A stretch of DNA of 64,000 nt. It comes from Aminobacter aganoensis (GTDB taxonomy: Bacteria; Pseudomonadota; Alphaproteobacteria; Rhizobiales; Rhizobiaceae). A program made the translations under genes and the position numbers. The stretch's first letter is position 1, and every line of letters begins with the position of its first letter. Where the stretch lies: NCBI RefSeq assembly GCF_014206975.1, contig NZ_JACHOU010000004.1, positions 186,001 to 250,000 on the forward strand, read 5' to 3'. This document shows, piece by piece, positions 1 through 8,461 of the stretch. The notes beneath the pieces were generated by a model, which did no database searches, had not been told where the DNA came from, and was given only the letters and a program-made list of their open reading frames with translations.

Positions 1-1
1 G

Positions 2-445
2 ATGATCGAGATGCTCAATGTCGAGGGTGTGGTTCTCGAGCCGGCGGGCGCCCTGGCGATCGACGTGCTCAAGGATTTTTCGAAGAAGGAACTGAAGGGA
101 AAGACCGTTGTGGCGGTGGTCTCGGGCGGCAATTTCGATTTCGAGCGCCTGCCCGACGTCAAGGAGCGCGCACTGCGCTTCGAGGGGCTGAAGAAATACT
201 TCATCATCCGCTTTCCCCAGCGCCCCGGCGCCCTGCGCGACTTTCTCGAGATCATGGGGCCCCAAGACGACATCACCCGCTTCGAATATCTCAAGAAGTC
301 CGCGCGCAACTTCGGCTCGGTGCTGATCGGCATCGAGACCAAGGACCGGCGCAATTTCGACCTGCTGCGAGCGCGCTTCGACGTCGAGGGCGTGCAGTAT
401 CAGGACATCACCGACAACGAGACCCTCGGCGGCTTCATCATATGA
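2..445 (+). CDS. ilvA: Threonine ammonia-lyase (IlvA), C-terminal part, cut by the window edge
   Basis: Threonine dehydratase converts threonine to 2-oxobutanoate, the first step of isoleucine synthesis. Only the last ~147 residues are present. They begin in the end of the PLP-binding catalytic domain (EPAGA and VSGGNFDF motifs) and continue into one ACT-like regulatory domain (KKYFIIRFPQRPGALRDFL onward), which senses isoleucine in this family. The first ATG is simply the edge of the window; the real start lies upstream. The stop codon overlaps the next gene in an ATGA arrangement, so the two are probably co-translated. A single ACT-like domain fits the shorter form of the enzyme. Whether it is the biosynthetic or catabolic type cannot be settled without the N-terminus. 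Confidence 0.85.
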   Translation: MIEMLNVEGVVLEPAGALAIDVLKDFSKKELKGKTVVAVVSGGNFDFERLPDVKERALRFEGLKKYFIIRFPQRPGALRDFLEIMGPQDDITRFEYLKKSARNFGSVLIGIETKDRRNFDLLRARFDVEGVQYQDITDNETLGGFII

Positions 446-981
446 GCGTGTTCGTTGCGCTGTTTTCCGGCATCAATGTCGGCGGCAACCGCATCGTCAG
501 GATGGCCGAGCTGAAGGCGTTCTTCGAGGAGCTCGGCTTCACCGGTGTCGCGACCTATATTCAGAGCGGCAACGTCGTCTTCAAGGCCGGCGATCGCGCT
601 GCGGCCGGATTGACCGCGCAACTGGAAAAGGCCTTCGAGGAGCGCTGGGGCTTTCGTTCCCGCCTCATGGTGCGCGATGCCGCCTGGTATGAGCGGTTGG
701 TGGCGGAAAACCCGTATCCGGAGGCGGCGCAAGACCACACCAAACTGCACGCCTATGCGCTGGAGCGCGCGCCGACGCCTGAGGAAATTGCGCCGCTGGC
801 CGAGCGCTGCACCGGGCCGGAGCGCTTCCTGGTCAAGGGAGACGTGCTTTACCTGCACGCCCCTGACGGGCTCGGAAAGTCGAAGTTTGCCGAAGTCCTG
901 CCGCGGGTGCTCAAGGTGCCGGGCACGGCGCGCAACTGGCGCACCGTGCTGACCTTGCTCGACATGGTCGGAAAGGCCTGA
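442..981 (+). CDS. DUF1697 domain-containing protein
   Basis: A 179-residue protein of the DUF1697 family, whose biochemical role is not established. The N-terminal block with [20 protein letters not shown], the QSGNVVF motif near residue 38 and the later LHAYAL segment are typical. The length matches the family. The start ATG overlaps the ilvA stop by four bases, which supports translational coupling, although no functional link with isoleucine synthesis is known. No signal peptide or membrane segment is visible, so it should be cytoplasmic. The family call is firm; no function is claimed. Confidence 0.88.
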   Translation: MSVFVALFSGINVGGNRIVRMAELKAFFEELGFTGVATYIQSGNVVFKAGDRAAAGLTAQLEKAFEERWGFRSRLMVRDAAWYERLVAENPYPEAAQDHTKLHAYALERAPTPEEIAPLAERCTGPERFLVKGDVLYLHAPDGLGKSKFAEVLPRVLKVPGTARNWRTVLTLLDMVGKA

Positions 982-985
982 ACCT

Positions 986-1426
986 CTACCAGAAACCGGT
1001 GTTCGGCATCGACAGCCACGGCTCTGCCGGAGTCTGCCGCTCGCCCTTCTGCAGCAGTTCGATGGAGATGCCGTCGGGCGACTTGATGAAGGCCATGTTG
1101 CCGTCGCGCGGCGGGCGGTTGATGGTGACGCCCTTGTTCATCAGGTCCTGGCAGGTGGCGTAGATGTCGTCGACTTCGTAGGCGAGATGGCCGAAGTTGC
1201 GGCCGCCCTGATAGTCTTCCGGATCCCAGTTGTAGGTGAGCTCCAGCAGCGGCGCCTGGCGGGAGGCGCCGGCGCTTTCGTCATCGGATCCGGCGAGGAA
1301 GATCAGCGTATAGCGGCCCTTCTCGTTGGTGGAGCGTCGGATCTCCTTCATGCCGAACTTGTTGCAGTAGAAGTCCAGCGAGGCGTCGATGTCTTTGACG
1401 CGGACCATGGTGTGCAGATAGCGCAT
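986..1426 (-). CDS. gloA: Lactoylglutathione lyase (glyoxalase I, VOC fold)
   Basis: Glyoxalase I isomerises the hemithioacetal of methylglyoxal and glutathione to S-lactoylglutathione, detoxifying methylglyoxal in the cytoplasm. The 146-residue protein carries the four expected metal ligands: His5 (YLHTMVRV), Glu62 (LLELTYNW), His80 (NFGHLAYEV) and Glu123 (SIELLQKG). The NRPPRDG and [11 protein letters not shown] stretches are characteristic of true GloA rather than of generic VOC proteins. It converges on the DUF1697 gene, with only four bases between the two stops. The PEPW tail is common in rhizobial homologues as I remember them. Confidence 0.9.
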   Translation of the reverse strand: MRYLHTMVRVKDIDASLDFYCNKFGMKEIRRSTNEKGRYTLIFLAGSDDESAGASRQAPLLELTYNWDPEDYQGGRNFGHLAYEVDDIYATCQDLMNKGVTINRPPRDGNMAFIKSPDGISIELLQKGERQTPAEPWLSMPNTGFW

Positions 1427-1651
1427 CTCGGTTCCTCAGAAGTTCAGGGGATGTCGGGCCGATACATAGGGCGGGTGCTGCGCACTCGGCAACCGCCGCG
1501 GCAACTTTTCCGCGGAACTGGCGCGAAGCTTGTGTCTATCTGGTGGGCAAGTCGAAAAAGGGCAGAACGGCCCTTGCGTAAGTCCAAAGTGAAAGTGTTA
1601 ATCTTATTTCAAGAATCAGTAGTGGCGTTTGCAAGGAAAGGGGGCGTTCTG

Positions 1652-2248
1652 ATGGGGGAAAAGGCCTCTCTCTTGGTGCGGAGCGGCGAAGGCCGCGAAG
1701 CTTTCGAGCATGATGACATCGCTGATGGCGCCGGCCTCGTCGAGGTTTCCGGCGCCATAAAATGGTTTGACGTGGCCAAGGGCTACGGCTTCATTCTTCC
1801 CGATGGCGGCGGTGCTACCGATGTGCTGCTGCACGTCACCTGCCTGCGCCGCGACGGGTTCCAGACCGCTCTCGAAGGCGCCCGCGTGGTTTGCCTGGTC
1901 AAGCAGGGCGACCGCGGCCTGCAGGCCTTCCGCGTGCTTTCCATCGACAATTCGACCGCCGTGCACCCTGCCGAGATGCAGGAGCAGCGCACCCACGTCG
2001 CCGTGACCGCCGAGAGCGGGCTGGAGCGCGCGCTGGTCAAGTGGTTCAACCGCACCAAGGGGTTCGGCTTCCTGACGCGCGGCGAGGGCACCGAGGACAT
2101 CTTCGTCCACATGGAGACGCTGCGCCGCTTTGGCGTGACCGAGCTCCGCCCGGGGCAGGTTGTCCTGGTCCGTTTCGGCAAGGGCGACAAAGGCCTTATG
2201 GCTGCCGAAATTCACCCCGATCTAGGAACCTTGCCGGTCTCGCACTAG
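1652..2248 (+). CDS. Tandem cold-shock-domain protein
   Basis: A 198-residue protein with two cold-shock domains, a form common in Rhizobiales and larger than the ~70-residue single-domain Csp. Domain 1 (about residues 33-100) has [15 protein letters not shown], and domain 2 (about 127-195) has [15 protein letters not shown] and DIFVHMETL. Both keep aromatic RNP1-like residues that stack on single-stranded RNA or DNA; the RNP2 motif is clear in domain 2 and altered to VLLHVTCL in domain 1. The frame is open far upstream, but the ATG at 1652 follows an AAGGAAAGGGG ribosome-binding site and removes a long unsupported extension. Likely an RNA chaperone; cold induction is not shown by the sequence. 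Confidence 0.88.
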   Translation: MGEKASLLVRSGEGREAFEHDDIADGAGLVEVSGAIKWFDVAKGYGFILPDGGGATDVLLHVTCLRRDGFQTALEGARVVCLVKQGDRGLQAFRVLSIDNSTAVHPAEMQEQRTHVAVTAESGLERALVKWFNRTKGFGFLTRGEGTEDIFVHMETLRRFGVTELRPGQVVLVRFGKGDKGLMAAEIHPDLGTLPVSH

Positions 2249-2272
2249 GCTGAGACCGCCGCAGGGGAATGT

Positions 2273-2791
2273 ATGACCAGACGTAAATCGCTTTTGGCTG
2301 GCATGACCGGCGCCGCATGGCTTGCGGCAGCCGTTTTTGTCGTTTCGCTCTCCTCGACCCCGCCGGTCCTTGCCCAGCAGGCGATGGCGTTGCCGGCCGA
2401 TCCCGAGCCGCTGGTCGCGGTCACCGCCAAGGGCGAGGTTTCCTTCCGCATCGAAGTTGCCGACGAACCGGGCGAACGCGCCATGGGGCTGATGCACCGC
2501 AAGGACCTTGCCGACGACCAGGGCATGCTGTTCGTCTTCGAGCAGACCCAGCCGGTCGGCTTCTGGATGAAGAACACGCCGCTGCCGCTCGACCTCGTTT
2601 TCGTCGGCCCGGACGGCAAGGTGCTCGACATCCAGCAGGGCACGCCGTTTTCGGAAGCCGTCATCGCGCCCGACGAACCGGCGCGCTTCGTGCTTGAACT
2701 CAAGGCCGGAACGGCGGCAAGGACCGGCATCGCCGACGGTATCGTGCTGAAGCATCGGGCGATCACCGCCGCGGCTGGCAATCCCGGCTGA
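2273..2791 (+). CDS. DUF192 family exported protein
   Basis: A 172-residue protein with an N-terminal signal-like segment (RRKSLLAGMTGAAWLAAAVF followed by a hydrophobic run and an AQQA cleavage region near residue 38). The DUF192 domain follows, with the core GERAMGLMHRKDL, QGMLFVFEQTQPVGFWMKNT and PLDLVFVGPDGKVLDI segments. The family is small, secreted or periplasmic, and of unknown function. The gene lies 24 bases after the cold-shock gene and 35 bases before the alpha/beta hydrolase, on the same strand. A tandem cold-shock protein followed by DUF192 is an arrangement I recall from related genomes. No catalytic role is proposed. Confidence 0.85.
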   Translation: MTRRKSLLAGMTGAAWLAAAVFVVSLSSTPPVLAQQAMALPADPEPLVAVTAKGEVSFRIEVADEPGERAMGLMHRKDLADDQGMLFVFEQTQPVGFWMKNTPLPLDLVFVGPDGKVLDIQQGTPFSEAVIAPDEPARFVLELKAGTAARTGIADGIVLKHRAITAAAGNPG

Positions 2792-2826
2792 GGCGAGATC
2801 CCGGCCAAAGACCATTCGGAGCAACG

Positions 2827-3600
2827 ATGGCAATCGATCACTTTTCCCACGAAGGTTTCGACCTGGCGTTTCTCGACCAGGCACCGGCGAACGGTCGCGG
2901 CGACCCGGTGCTGATGATCCACGGATTTGCTTCCAGTCATTACGTCAACTGGGTGTCGCCCGGCTGGTTCAAGACGCTGACCGAGGCCGGCTACCGCGCC
3001 ATCGCCTTCGACAATCGCGGCCATGGCGGCTCGTCGAAGAGCTATGACGAGGCCGACTACACACCGGGCAAGATGGCCGGCGACGCGCTGGCGCTGCTCG
3101 ACCATCTCGGCATCGAGCGCGCCCATGTCATGGGTTATTCGATGGGTGCCCGCATCTCCGCCTTCCTGGCGCTCGAGGCACCGGAGCGGGTGGCGACACT
3201 GGTGTTCGGCGGGCTTGGCATCGGCATGGTCGACGGCGTCGGCGACTGGGACCCGATCGCCTCGGCGCTGCTGGCACAGGATCCGGAGACGATCACCCAT
3301 CGTCGCGGCAAGTCGTTTCGTGCCTTCGCCGACCAGACGCGCAGCGACAAGCGGGCGCTTGCCGCCTGCATCGCCACCTCGCGCGAGTTGCTGACGGAAG
3401 CCGACATGTCCCGCATCACCCAGCCGACGCTGGTGGCGGTGGGCACCACCGACGACATCGGCGGCTCGGCAGCCGAACTCGCCGCGCTGATGCCCAAGGC
3501 GGTCGCGTTCGACATAGAGGGCCGCGACCACATGCTGGCCGTCGGCGACAAGGCGTTCAAGAAGCGCGTGCTGGAATTCCTGGCCGAAAACCCGGTCTGA
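2827..3600 (+). CDS. Alpha/beta hydrolase
   Basis: A 257-residue single-domain alpha/beta hydrolase. The nucleophile elbow GYSMGA places the catalytic Ser at residue 105, the oxyanion segment MIHGFASSH lies at 30-38, the acid is probably Asp209 or Asp210 (GTTDD), and the general base is His235 (GRDHML). The AFDNRGHGGSSK motif near 60-71 is usual in esterase and epoxide-hydrolase-like members. No signal peptide, so cytoplasmic. The substrate cannot be named from sequence. Close spacing to the DUF192 gene suggests a shared transcript. Confidence 0.88.
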   Translation: MAIDHFSHEGFDLAFLDQAPANGRGDPVLMIHGFASSHYVNWVSPGWFKTLTEAGYRAIAFDNRGHGGSSKSYDEADYTPGKMAGDALALLDHLGIERAHVMGYSMGARISAFLALEAPERVATLVFGGLGIGMVDGVGDWDPIASALLAQDPETITHRRGKSFRAFADQTRSDKRALAACIATSRELLTEADMSRITQPTLVAVGTTDDIGGSAAELAALMPKAVAFDIEGRDHMLAVGDKAFKKRVLEFLAENPV

Positions 3601-3684
3601 GGCGGACAGCGACCATAGCTCTGTACCACCTGGGCTTTGCTTGACAATGTCAGATAATGGTCTTGTCGCAGTGGAGTCGAACCT

Positions 3685-4248
3685 ATGGTCAGCCACCGTC
3701 TTCGGTGCACAAGTGCACAACTTCGACAAATTGCCCACGATATTGTTGGCTATCAACTGGCGCCATACCCGCAGCTTCCATCGTTTGCGCGTTGTCGGCT
3801 TCTCCACCGAAATGGTGGGATTACAGAAGTTCGTGCTACCGACCTCGATGTTGCAGACAAGTTCGAGGTGTGGACGTTGGCGCTGAGCGAGATGGCCGTG
3901 CCTGCGGAGCTTGATTTTGTTCCGTGGCCCTTCGAAACTTGGAGCGTCCAGGTGCTCGTCAGTGATCAATATGTCGTTCGTGATCGTGATCCGCACCCTG
4001 AACTGGTGGGCACCGAGCCGTTTGTGCATTTCGCAACGAGGCCAGGTACGGTACCCGCCGGTGCGATCTCCCGATGCCGAGTAGATCGAGGCCTCCTCTT
4101 TGAAGGTGCCAGCGGCAAGCACTTGGCAATCGCAGCTGATTGGTTTCCGATGAACCTGTTCGTTTCAGAAGACGAGAAGGCTATCGAAGAATATGTCGCG
4201 GATTCTTTGCACCTCGATCTCGAAGCCTATTTGAGGTCGCGAGGCTAA
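3685..4248 (+). CDS. Hypothetical protein, orphan ORF
   Basis: A possible protein of about 187 residues that I do not recognise. The middle and end look protein-like, with WPFETWSVQVLVSD, FVHFATRPGTVPAG and a C-terminal acidic helix (EDEKAIEEYVADSLHLDLE). It has no signal peptide or membrane segment. Base composition is visibly lower in GC than the neighbours, with third positions less G/C-rich, as expected of a recently gained gene. No good ribosome-binding site precedes the first ATG, so the start is uncertain and the true 5' end may differ. It sits alone between a hydrolase and a convergent HD-domain gene. Confidence 0.45.
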   Translation: MVSHRLRCTSAQLRQIAHDIVGYQLAPYPQLPSFARCRLLHRNGGITEVRATDLDVADKFEVWTLALSEMAVPAELDFVPWPFETWSVQVLVSDQYVVRDRDPHPELVGTEPFVHFATRPGTVPAGAISRCRVDRGLLFEGASGKHLAIAADWFPMNLFVSEDEKAIEEYVADSLHLDLEAYLRSRG

Positions 4249-4275
4249 ATTGACGCCGGCATGGCGGTCGACGGT

Positions 4276-4863
4276 TTATGCCAGGTGGGCTATCGACCGT
4301 TCCATGTTTTCCCGTGCCTGCGCCTCGAAGCGCGCCACGAAAAGGTTGGTGTGGAAGATGCGTGGCCGGGCCAGGAAATTGCGCAGCACTGCAGCGCGGC
4401 CGGCGCGCCAGTCGGCCTCGCTGACCCAGCCATACTCGCGCCTTACGTCCGCCTCGTAGGCGTCGAACGTTGCCGGCGGTGCGCCGAGGATCGACAGGTC
4501 CATGTCGAGCAGCAGGGCGGCATCGTTTCTTGCGGGAGCATCTTCGAAGGTCGGCACCTCATGCGTTGCGGTCGCTTCGATCATCGCGACGATGCGGGCG
4601 AGGCGAGGCGCGTCGACCTGCTCTTTCAGCTTGTCGGCGGCGAGGGCGGCGCTCAATGCCTCGTTGTCCTTGCGGCGGCTGTCGTAGATCGCATCGTGGA
4701 ACCAGATGGCTGCCTCGACTGCGTCGGGGTCGGCGAACGCGGTACGATGCGCCTCAAGCAGCGCGAGCAGCGCCTCGATGTGGCGGATGCCGTGATAGTG
4801 GCGATCCATGGCCTCGTAGAGCCTGATCAGTTCGGCCTTCGTGCCCTCGTCGATCAGTGACAT
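4276..4863 (-). CDS. HD-domain metal-dependent phosphohydrolase-like protein
   Basis: A 195-residue protein with HD-family metal-binding residues: HYHGIRH at 22-28 and the diagnostic WFHDAIYD with His56-Asp57. HD proteins usually hydrolyse phosphate esters or nucleotides; this one resembles the stand-alone predicted metal-dependent HD proteins of unknown substrate. The ATG at 4863 lies one base after the stop of the upstream enoyl-CoA hydratase-like gene (TGA-C-ATG), so translation is probably coupled. The frame stays open upstream through that gene but only as its shadow. Cytoplasmic. Confidence 0.82.
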   Translation of the reverse strand: MSLIDEGTKAELIRLYEAMDRHYHGIRHIEALLALLEAHRTAFADPDAVEAAIWFHDAIYDSRRKDNEALSAALAADKLKEQVDAPRLARIVAMIEATATHEVPTFEDAPARNDAALLLDMDLSILGAPPATFDAYEADVRREYGWVSEADWRAGRAAVLRNFLARPRIFHTNLFVARFEAQARENMERSIAHLA

Positions 4864-4864
4864 G

Positions 4865-5647
4865 TCATCGCCCTCTGAACACAGGCGTGCGACGGGCGTG
4901 GAAGGCCGCGCGGCCCTCGGCATAGTCGGTGCTGACGAAGGTGGTGTCGCCGACGGCCTGGGCAAGGGCGGCTTCGTCGGCATCGTGGCTGAGTGCGGCG
5001 CGGATGGCAGCCTTGGAGGCCCGTACCGACAGCGGCGCGTTTTCGGAAATGGTGCGGGCGATCTCGCTGATGCGCGTGTCGAACCGGTCGGCTTCGACGA
5101 TTTCAAGAAGGAAACCCGCGCCAAGCGCCGCCCGCGCGTCGATGCGCCCGGCGGTGTAGGTGAGGTAGCGGGCCATTTGCGGGCCCGCGGCCCAGACGAT
5201 GTCGCCCATGGCATCCTGCGGATAAGCGAGGCCGAGGCGCGCCGCCGGCACCGCGAACTGCGCGTCAGCCGTGGCGATGCGCAGGTCGCAGGCGGCCGCA
5301 AGGCCGAAACCGCCGCCGAAGCAGATGCCGCGGATCGCGGCGATGACTGGAATGGCGCAGTTGCGCAGGGCGGCGAAGGCTGCAGAATTGGTCGCCTCGT
5401 AGGCGCGCGCGCTTTCGGCGGTGCCGCGCAGCGTGTCGAATTCGCCGATGTCGGCGCCGGCGGAAAAATCGTCGCCGGCACCGCGCAGAACGATGACCCT
5501 GGCGTCGGGATCGGCCGAAAATGCGTTCACGCGAGCGGCCAGATCGACCCACATCGCCTGGGTTACGGCATTCTTGCGCGCGGAGCGGTTGATGACGATG
5601 GTCGCTACGCCATCGTTCGTTGTGACCAGCAAGGGTTCAGTTTCCAT
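4865..5647 (-). CDS. Enoyl-CoA hydratase/isomerase family protein
   Basis: A 260-residue crotonase-fold protein. The CoA-binding and oxyanion elements are present: DFSAGADIGEF near 60-70 and GICFGGGFGLAAACDLR at 107-123. The two glutamates used by classical enoyl-CoA hydratases are not obvious: where FAQPEI is usual the sequence reads FAVPAARLGLAYP (131-143), and no PGAGGT-type motif follows. It may therefore be an isomerase, hydrolase or other crotonase-family lyase. It is transcribed with the HD gene downstream and diverges from cysE across about 129 bases. Confidence 0.85.
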   Translation of the reverse strand: METEPLLVTTNDGVATIVINRSARKNAVTQAMWVDLAARVNAFSADPDARVIVLRGAGDDFSAGADIGEFDTLRGTAESARAYEATNSAAFAALRNCAIPVIAAIRGICFGGGFGLAAACDLRIATADAQFAVPAARLGLAYPQDAMGDIVWAAGPQMARYLTYTAGRIDARAALGAGFLLEIVEADRFDTRISEIARTISENAPLSVRASKAAIRAALSHDADEAALAQAVGDTTFVSTDYAEGRAAFHARRTPVFRGR

Positions 5648-5776
5648 GGCGCCTTGAATATCCGTGAACCAAATCCATCTGAACGAGCACTAAGGAAAAT
5701 TGAGTTCAATCGTGCTAGCATGTGGCTTATATGTCCGACGCGGCATTGCACAAGCCGGCAGTGAACGGAGACGTCG

Positions 5777-6625
5777 ATGAACACCATATCCGCAGCGCGC
5801 CCGAGCTCGGTGAAGCCGGTTGACCCGATCTGGAAGTCGGTGCGCGACGAGGCGACGGACGCGGTGGCGGGCGATCCGCTGCTGGCGGCGTTCCTCTATG
5901 CCACGATCCTCAACCAGGACACGCTGGAGGAGGCGGTGATCCATCGCCTGGCCGAGCGGCTGGCGCATCAGGACCTCGGCGCCGATCTCATTCGCCAGAC
6001 ATTCTATGCCATGCTCGAGGATAGCCCGGACTGGAGCGACACCGTTCGCACCGACATCCAGGCCTATTACGACCGCGACCCGGCCTGCGACCGCTATCTG
6101 ATGCCGGTGCTGTATTTCAAGGGTTTCCACGCCATCCAGACGCATCGCCTGGCGCACTGGCTGTGGAACCGCGGCCGCAAGGATTTTGCGCTCTACCTCC
6201 AGAGCCGCTCGTCTTCGGTGTTCCAGACCGACATCAACCCGGCGGCGCGCATGGGCAAGGGCATCTTCATCGACCATGCCACCGGGCTGGTCGTCGGCGA
6301 GACCGCCGTCATCGAGGACGATGTCTCGATCCTGCACGGCGTGACGCTGGGCGGCACCGGCAAGGCCGGCGGCGATCGCCATCCCAAGATCCGCTATGGC
6401 GTGCTGATTGGCGCCGGCGCCAAGATCCTCGGCAATATCGAGGTCGGCCATTGCTCGAAGATCGCGGCCGGCTCGGTGGTGCTGTCGCCGGTTCCGCACA
6501 ACAAGACGGTGGCAGGCGTTCCCGCGCGCGTCGTCGGCGAAACCGGCTGCGACCGGCCGTCGAGCCAGATGGACCAGCTGTTGCCGTCGCAGACCATGGA
6601 TCACGTCGTCAGCTTCGACATTTGA
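5777..6625 (+). CDS. cysE: Serine O-acetyltransferase (CysE)
   Basis: Transfers acetyl from acetyl-CoA to serine, giving O-acetylserine for cysteine synthesis. The 282-residue length is usual. The N-terminal helical domain (about residues 15-150) is followed by a left-handed beta-helix built from hexapeptide repeats. The active-site region has FIDHATGLVVGETAVI and ILHGVTLGGTGKAGGDRHP, and the helix closes with GSVVLSPVPHNKTVAGVPA. The extended C-terminal tail normally mediates feedback inhibition by cysteine and complex formation with CysK; it ends here in VVSFDI, with the terminal Ile expected for CysK docking. The start follows GGAGACGTCG. Confidence 0.95.
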   Translation: MNTISAARPSSVKPVDPIWKSVRDEATDAVAGDPLLAAFLYATILNQDTLEEAVIHRLAERLAHQDLGADLIRQTFYAMLEDSPDWSDTVRTDIQAYYDRDPACDRYLMPVLYFKGFHAIQTHRLAHWLWNRGRKDFALYLQSRSSSVFQTDINPAARMGKGIFIDHATGLVVGETAVIEDDVSILHGVTLGGTGKAGGDRHPKIRYGVLIGAGAKILGNIEVGHCSKIAAGSVVLSPVPHNKTVAGVPARVVGETGCDRPSSQMDQLLPSQTMDHVVSFDI

Positions 6626-6753
6626 GATCGCACGGCGGCGCCCATGACGGGCGCTGGACGCGATTTGCGCGGGAGTAAGCCAAGCCTTGCCTTTACAGGG
6701 CCATGCTTGGCGTGTCAGAAGCGCGTCTCTTAACGACAAGCCGGAGAAGCCAG

Positions 6754-6957
6754 TTGAAGCCGGAAGAAATCCGAAAACTCGACGCCTATTTCAAGCGCCA
6801 GTTCCAGAACCCCACGCTTCAGGTCAAGGCGCGTCCGCGCAAGGACGACTCGGCCGAAGTCTATATTGGTGACGAATTCCTCGGCATCGTCTTCAAGGAC
6901 GAAGACGATGGCGACTACAATTTCTCGATGGCGATCCTCGACATCGACCTGGCCTGA
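6754..6957 (+). CDS. DUF3126 family protein, probable TTG start
   Basis: A small acidic protein of about 67 residues belonging to the alphaproteobacterial DUF3126 family of unknown function. The sequence KPEEIRKLDAYFKRQF, the central KARPRKDDSAEVYIGDEF and the end DYNFSMAILDIDL are typical. The TTG at 6754 was chosen because GGAGAAG ends four bases before it and because family members begin directly with KPEEI. An ATG at 6703 would add 17 residues unlike the family. It follows cysE on the same strand, an order I recall from other Rhizobiales. Confidence 0.8.
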   Translation: MKPEEIRKLDAYFKRQFQNPTLQVKARPRKDDSAEVYIGDEFLGIVFKDEDDGDYNFSMAILDIDLA

Positions 6958-6971
6958 TCGTTGATCAAGCC

Positions 6972-7000
6972 TGACGCCGCGCGCTTGGCGCGTGGCGTCA
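6972..7000. terminator. Hairpin between convergent genes
   Basis: TGACGCC and GGCGTCA arms with inner CGCGC/GCGCG pairing form a GC-rich hairpin between the stops of the DUF3126 gene (+) and the next gene (-). No clear T-tract follows on either strand, and the minus-strand stop codon lies inside it. Probably a bidirectional terminator of modest strength. Confidence 0.45.
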
Positions 7001-7723
7001 TTCGACGTGCAGCATGGCATTGGCCTTGGCGACGATTGCCGCATCCAGCGCACGCCAGTCTCCCAAAAGCTCCCGCGGAAACCGGTAGGTCATGCTCAGG
7101 CCGTTGCCGACGAAGACGTCGCGTTCGCAAGGTGCCAGGGATTCGTCAGCTTCGGTGCCATTGAGGCAACGGGCGACAAAGGCCGGTTCGCCGCTGCGCG
7201 CTGCAACCGCCAGCACCTCGTTGAGATAGCCGGACGTCTCGCTGAAGCCGAACAACGTCATGCCCTCGGGGCCGGGCACGCCTGGCTTGACGGTGAGCGC
7301 GTTGTAGATCGGCGCAAGCCGCCCGCTCATGTCGCGCGTCATCACGCGTGGCTCGAGGCTCACGAAGATGATGCGCTTGTTGCCATCGAGATTGTTGAAG
7401 GCCGGACGCGCAGCTTCGCTGTAGCCGTCCAGTTCGGGCCAGCGCAGATAGAGGTCGAGACGGCTGGCCACGCCGTCGCGACGGGCTTTTTCGAAGCGGA
7501 TCGTATTGGCGGGAGCCGCAATGACGTCGTTGCCGATGACGATCTCGCGCGTCGTCATGTCGTCGGTGTAACCGGCCATGGCGATGGTGTGACCGAACCA
7601 GCGTCCGCCGAAGCTGATCGCCAGCGACAGCGCAGCCAGGACGGCCAAGCCGCAGAAGACCTTCATCATCAGCGCCGAATCGACGATTTCGAAACCGGAG
7701 CTTTCAGCTGCCTCTTGTTTCAT
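6998..7723 (-). CDS. Hypothetical membrane-anchored protein
   Basis: A 241-residue protein with one N-terminal membrane segment (about residues 19-40: MMKVFCGLAVLAALSLAISFGG) and a probably periplasmic remainder with RFEKARRDGVASRLDLYLRWPEL and GYLNEVLAVAARSGEPAFVARC. It resembles conserved Rhizobiales proteins without a described function. The ATG at 7723 was chosen because GGAG lies eight bases upstream; the open frame continues 34 codons further without a supported start. Two Cys residues in the C-terminal part (CLNGTEADESLAPCERD) could form a disulfide outside the cytoplasm. No enzymatic motif seen. Confidence 0.72.
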   Translation of the reverse strand: MKQEAAESSGFEIVDSALMMKVFCGLAVLAALSLAISFGGRWFGHTIAMAGYTDDMTTREIVIGNDVIAAPANTIRFEKARRDGVASRLDLYLRWPELDGYSEAARPAFNNLDGNKRIIFVSLEPRVMTRDMSGRLAPIYNALTVKPGVPGPEGMTLFGFSETSGYLNEVLAVAARSGEPAFVARCLNGTEADESLAPCERDVFVGNGLSMTYRFPRELLGDWRALDAAIVAKANAMLHVE

Positions 7724-7927
7724 TCGTCGTCTCCAGGGTGCCGGCCATCCGGATCTGCGCGGTTGGATGTCGCTGCGACCAGGTCGCAAGTCTTGCCATC
7801 CATGGGCCTGATATTCATCCGACATTGCGCGAGCATGGTTAACGGCGCGTTAAGCGCATGTCGCGCGCTTGCCTTGCAAGCGGTCCCTAAATAGGTTGCG
7901 CGCCACCAACGGATGAGGATTTTGACG

Positions 7928-8461
7928 ATGCCGCTTTACGCACTCGACGGGGTCGAACCGCAGTTCGAGGATCGCTCCAGCAACTGGATTGCGCCGGATG
8001 CTGCGGTTGTCGGCGATGTCAGGATCGGGCGCGATGTCGGCATCTGGTTCGGCGCGGCCATTCGCGGCGACCGCGAGACGATCACCATCGGTGCGCGCTC
8101 CAACGTCCAGGAGCATACGGTGATGCACACCGACCCAGGTTTCCCGCTGACCATCGGCGAGGGATGCACCATCGGCCACTGCGCCATCCTGCACGGCTGC
8201 ACCATCGGCGACAATTCGCTGATCGGCATGGGCGCGATCGTGCTCAATGGCGCGAAGATCGGCAAAAACTGCCTGGTGGGGGCCGGTGCGCTGGTGACCG
8301 AAGGCAAGGAATTTCCGGACAATTCGCTGATCGTCGGCTCCCCCGCCAAGGTCATTCGTACACTCGACGATGCCGCTGCGGAGCGCCTCGGGAAATCCGC
8401 CACCGACTACGTTGCCAACCAGCGCCGCTTCGATGCCGGGCTCAAGAAGATCGCGGATTAG
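7928..8461 (+). CDS. Gamma-class carbonic anhydrase-like protein
   Basis: A 177-residue left-handed beta-helix protein with repeated hexapeptides (VVGDVRIG, IGEGCTIG, CTIGDNSLIG). The three zinc ligands expected for gamma carbonic anhydrases are present as His67 (VMHTD), His84 (TIGHC) and His89 (ILHGC), with the usual five-residue spacing between the last two. Such proteins may hydrate CO2 or act as metal-dependent acyltransferase-like proteins; many lack measurable anhydrase activity. The ATG at 7928 follows GAGGA by eight bases; an in-frame ATG at 7913 lacks this. Confidence 0.87.
   Translation: MPLYALDGVEPQFEDRSSNWIAPDAAVVGDVRIGRDVGIWFGAAIRGDRETITIGARSNVQEHTVMHTDPGFPLTIGEGCTIGHCAILHGCTIGDNSLIGMGAIVLNGAKIGKNCLVGAGALVTEGKEFPDNSLIVGSPAKVIRTLDDAAAERLGKSATDYVANQRRFDAGLKKIAD

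Noticed and set aside
3641-3665. TTGACA near 3641 as a promoter for the orphan ORF
   Set aside because: No acceptable -10 element at 16-18 bases; the nearby GATAAT is only six bases away.
2245-4122. A 625-codon minus-strand open frame
   Set aside because: Shadow of DUF192 and the hydrolase genes and of the orphan ORF; composition is that of an antisense frame.
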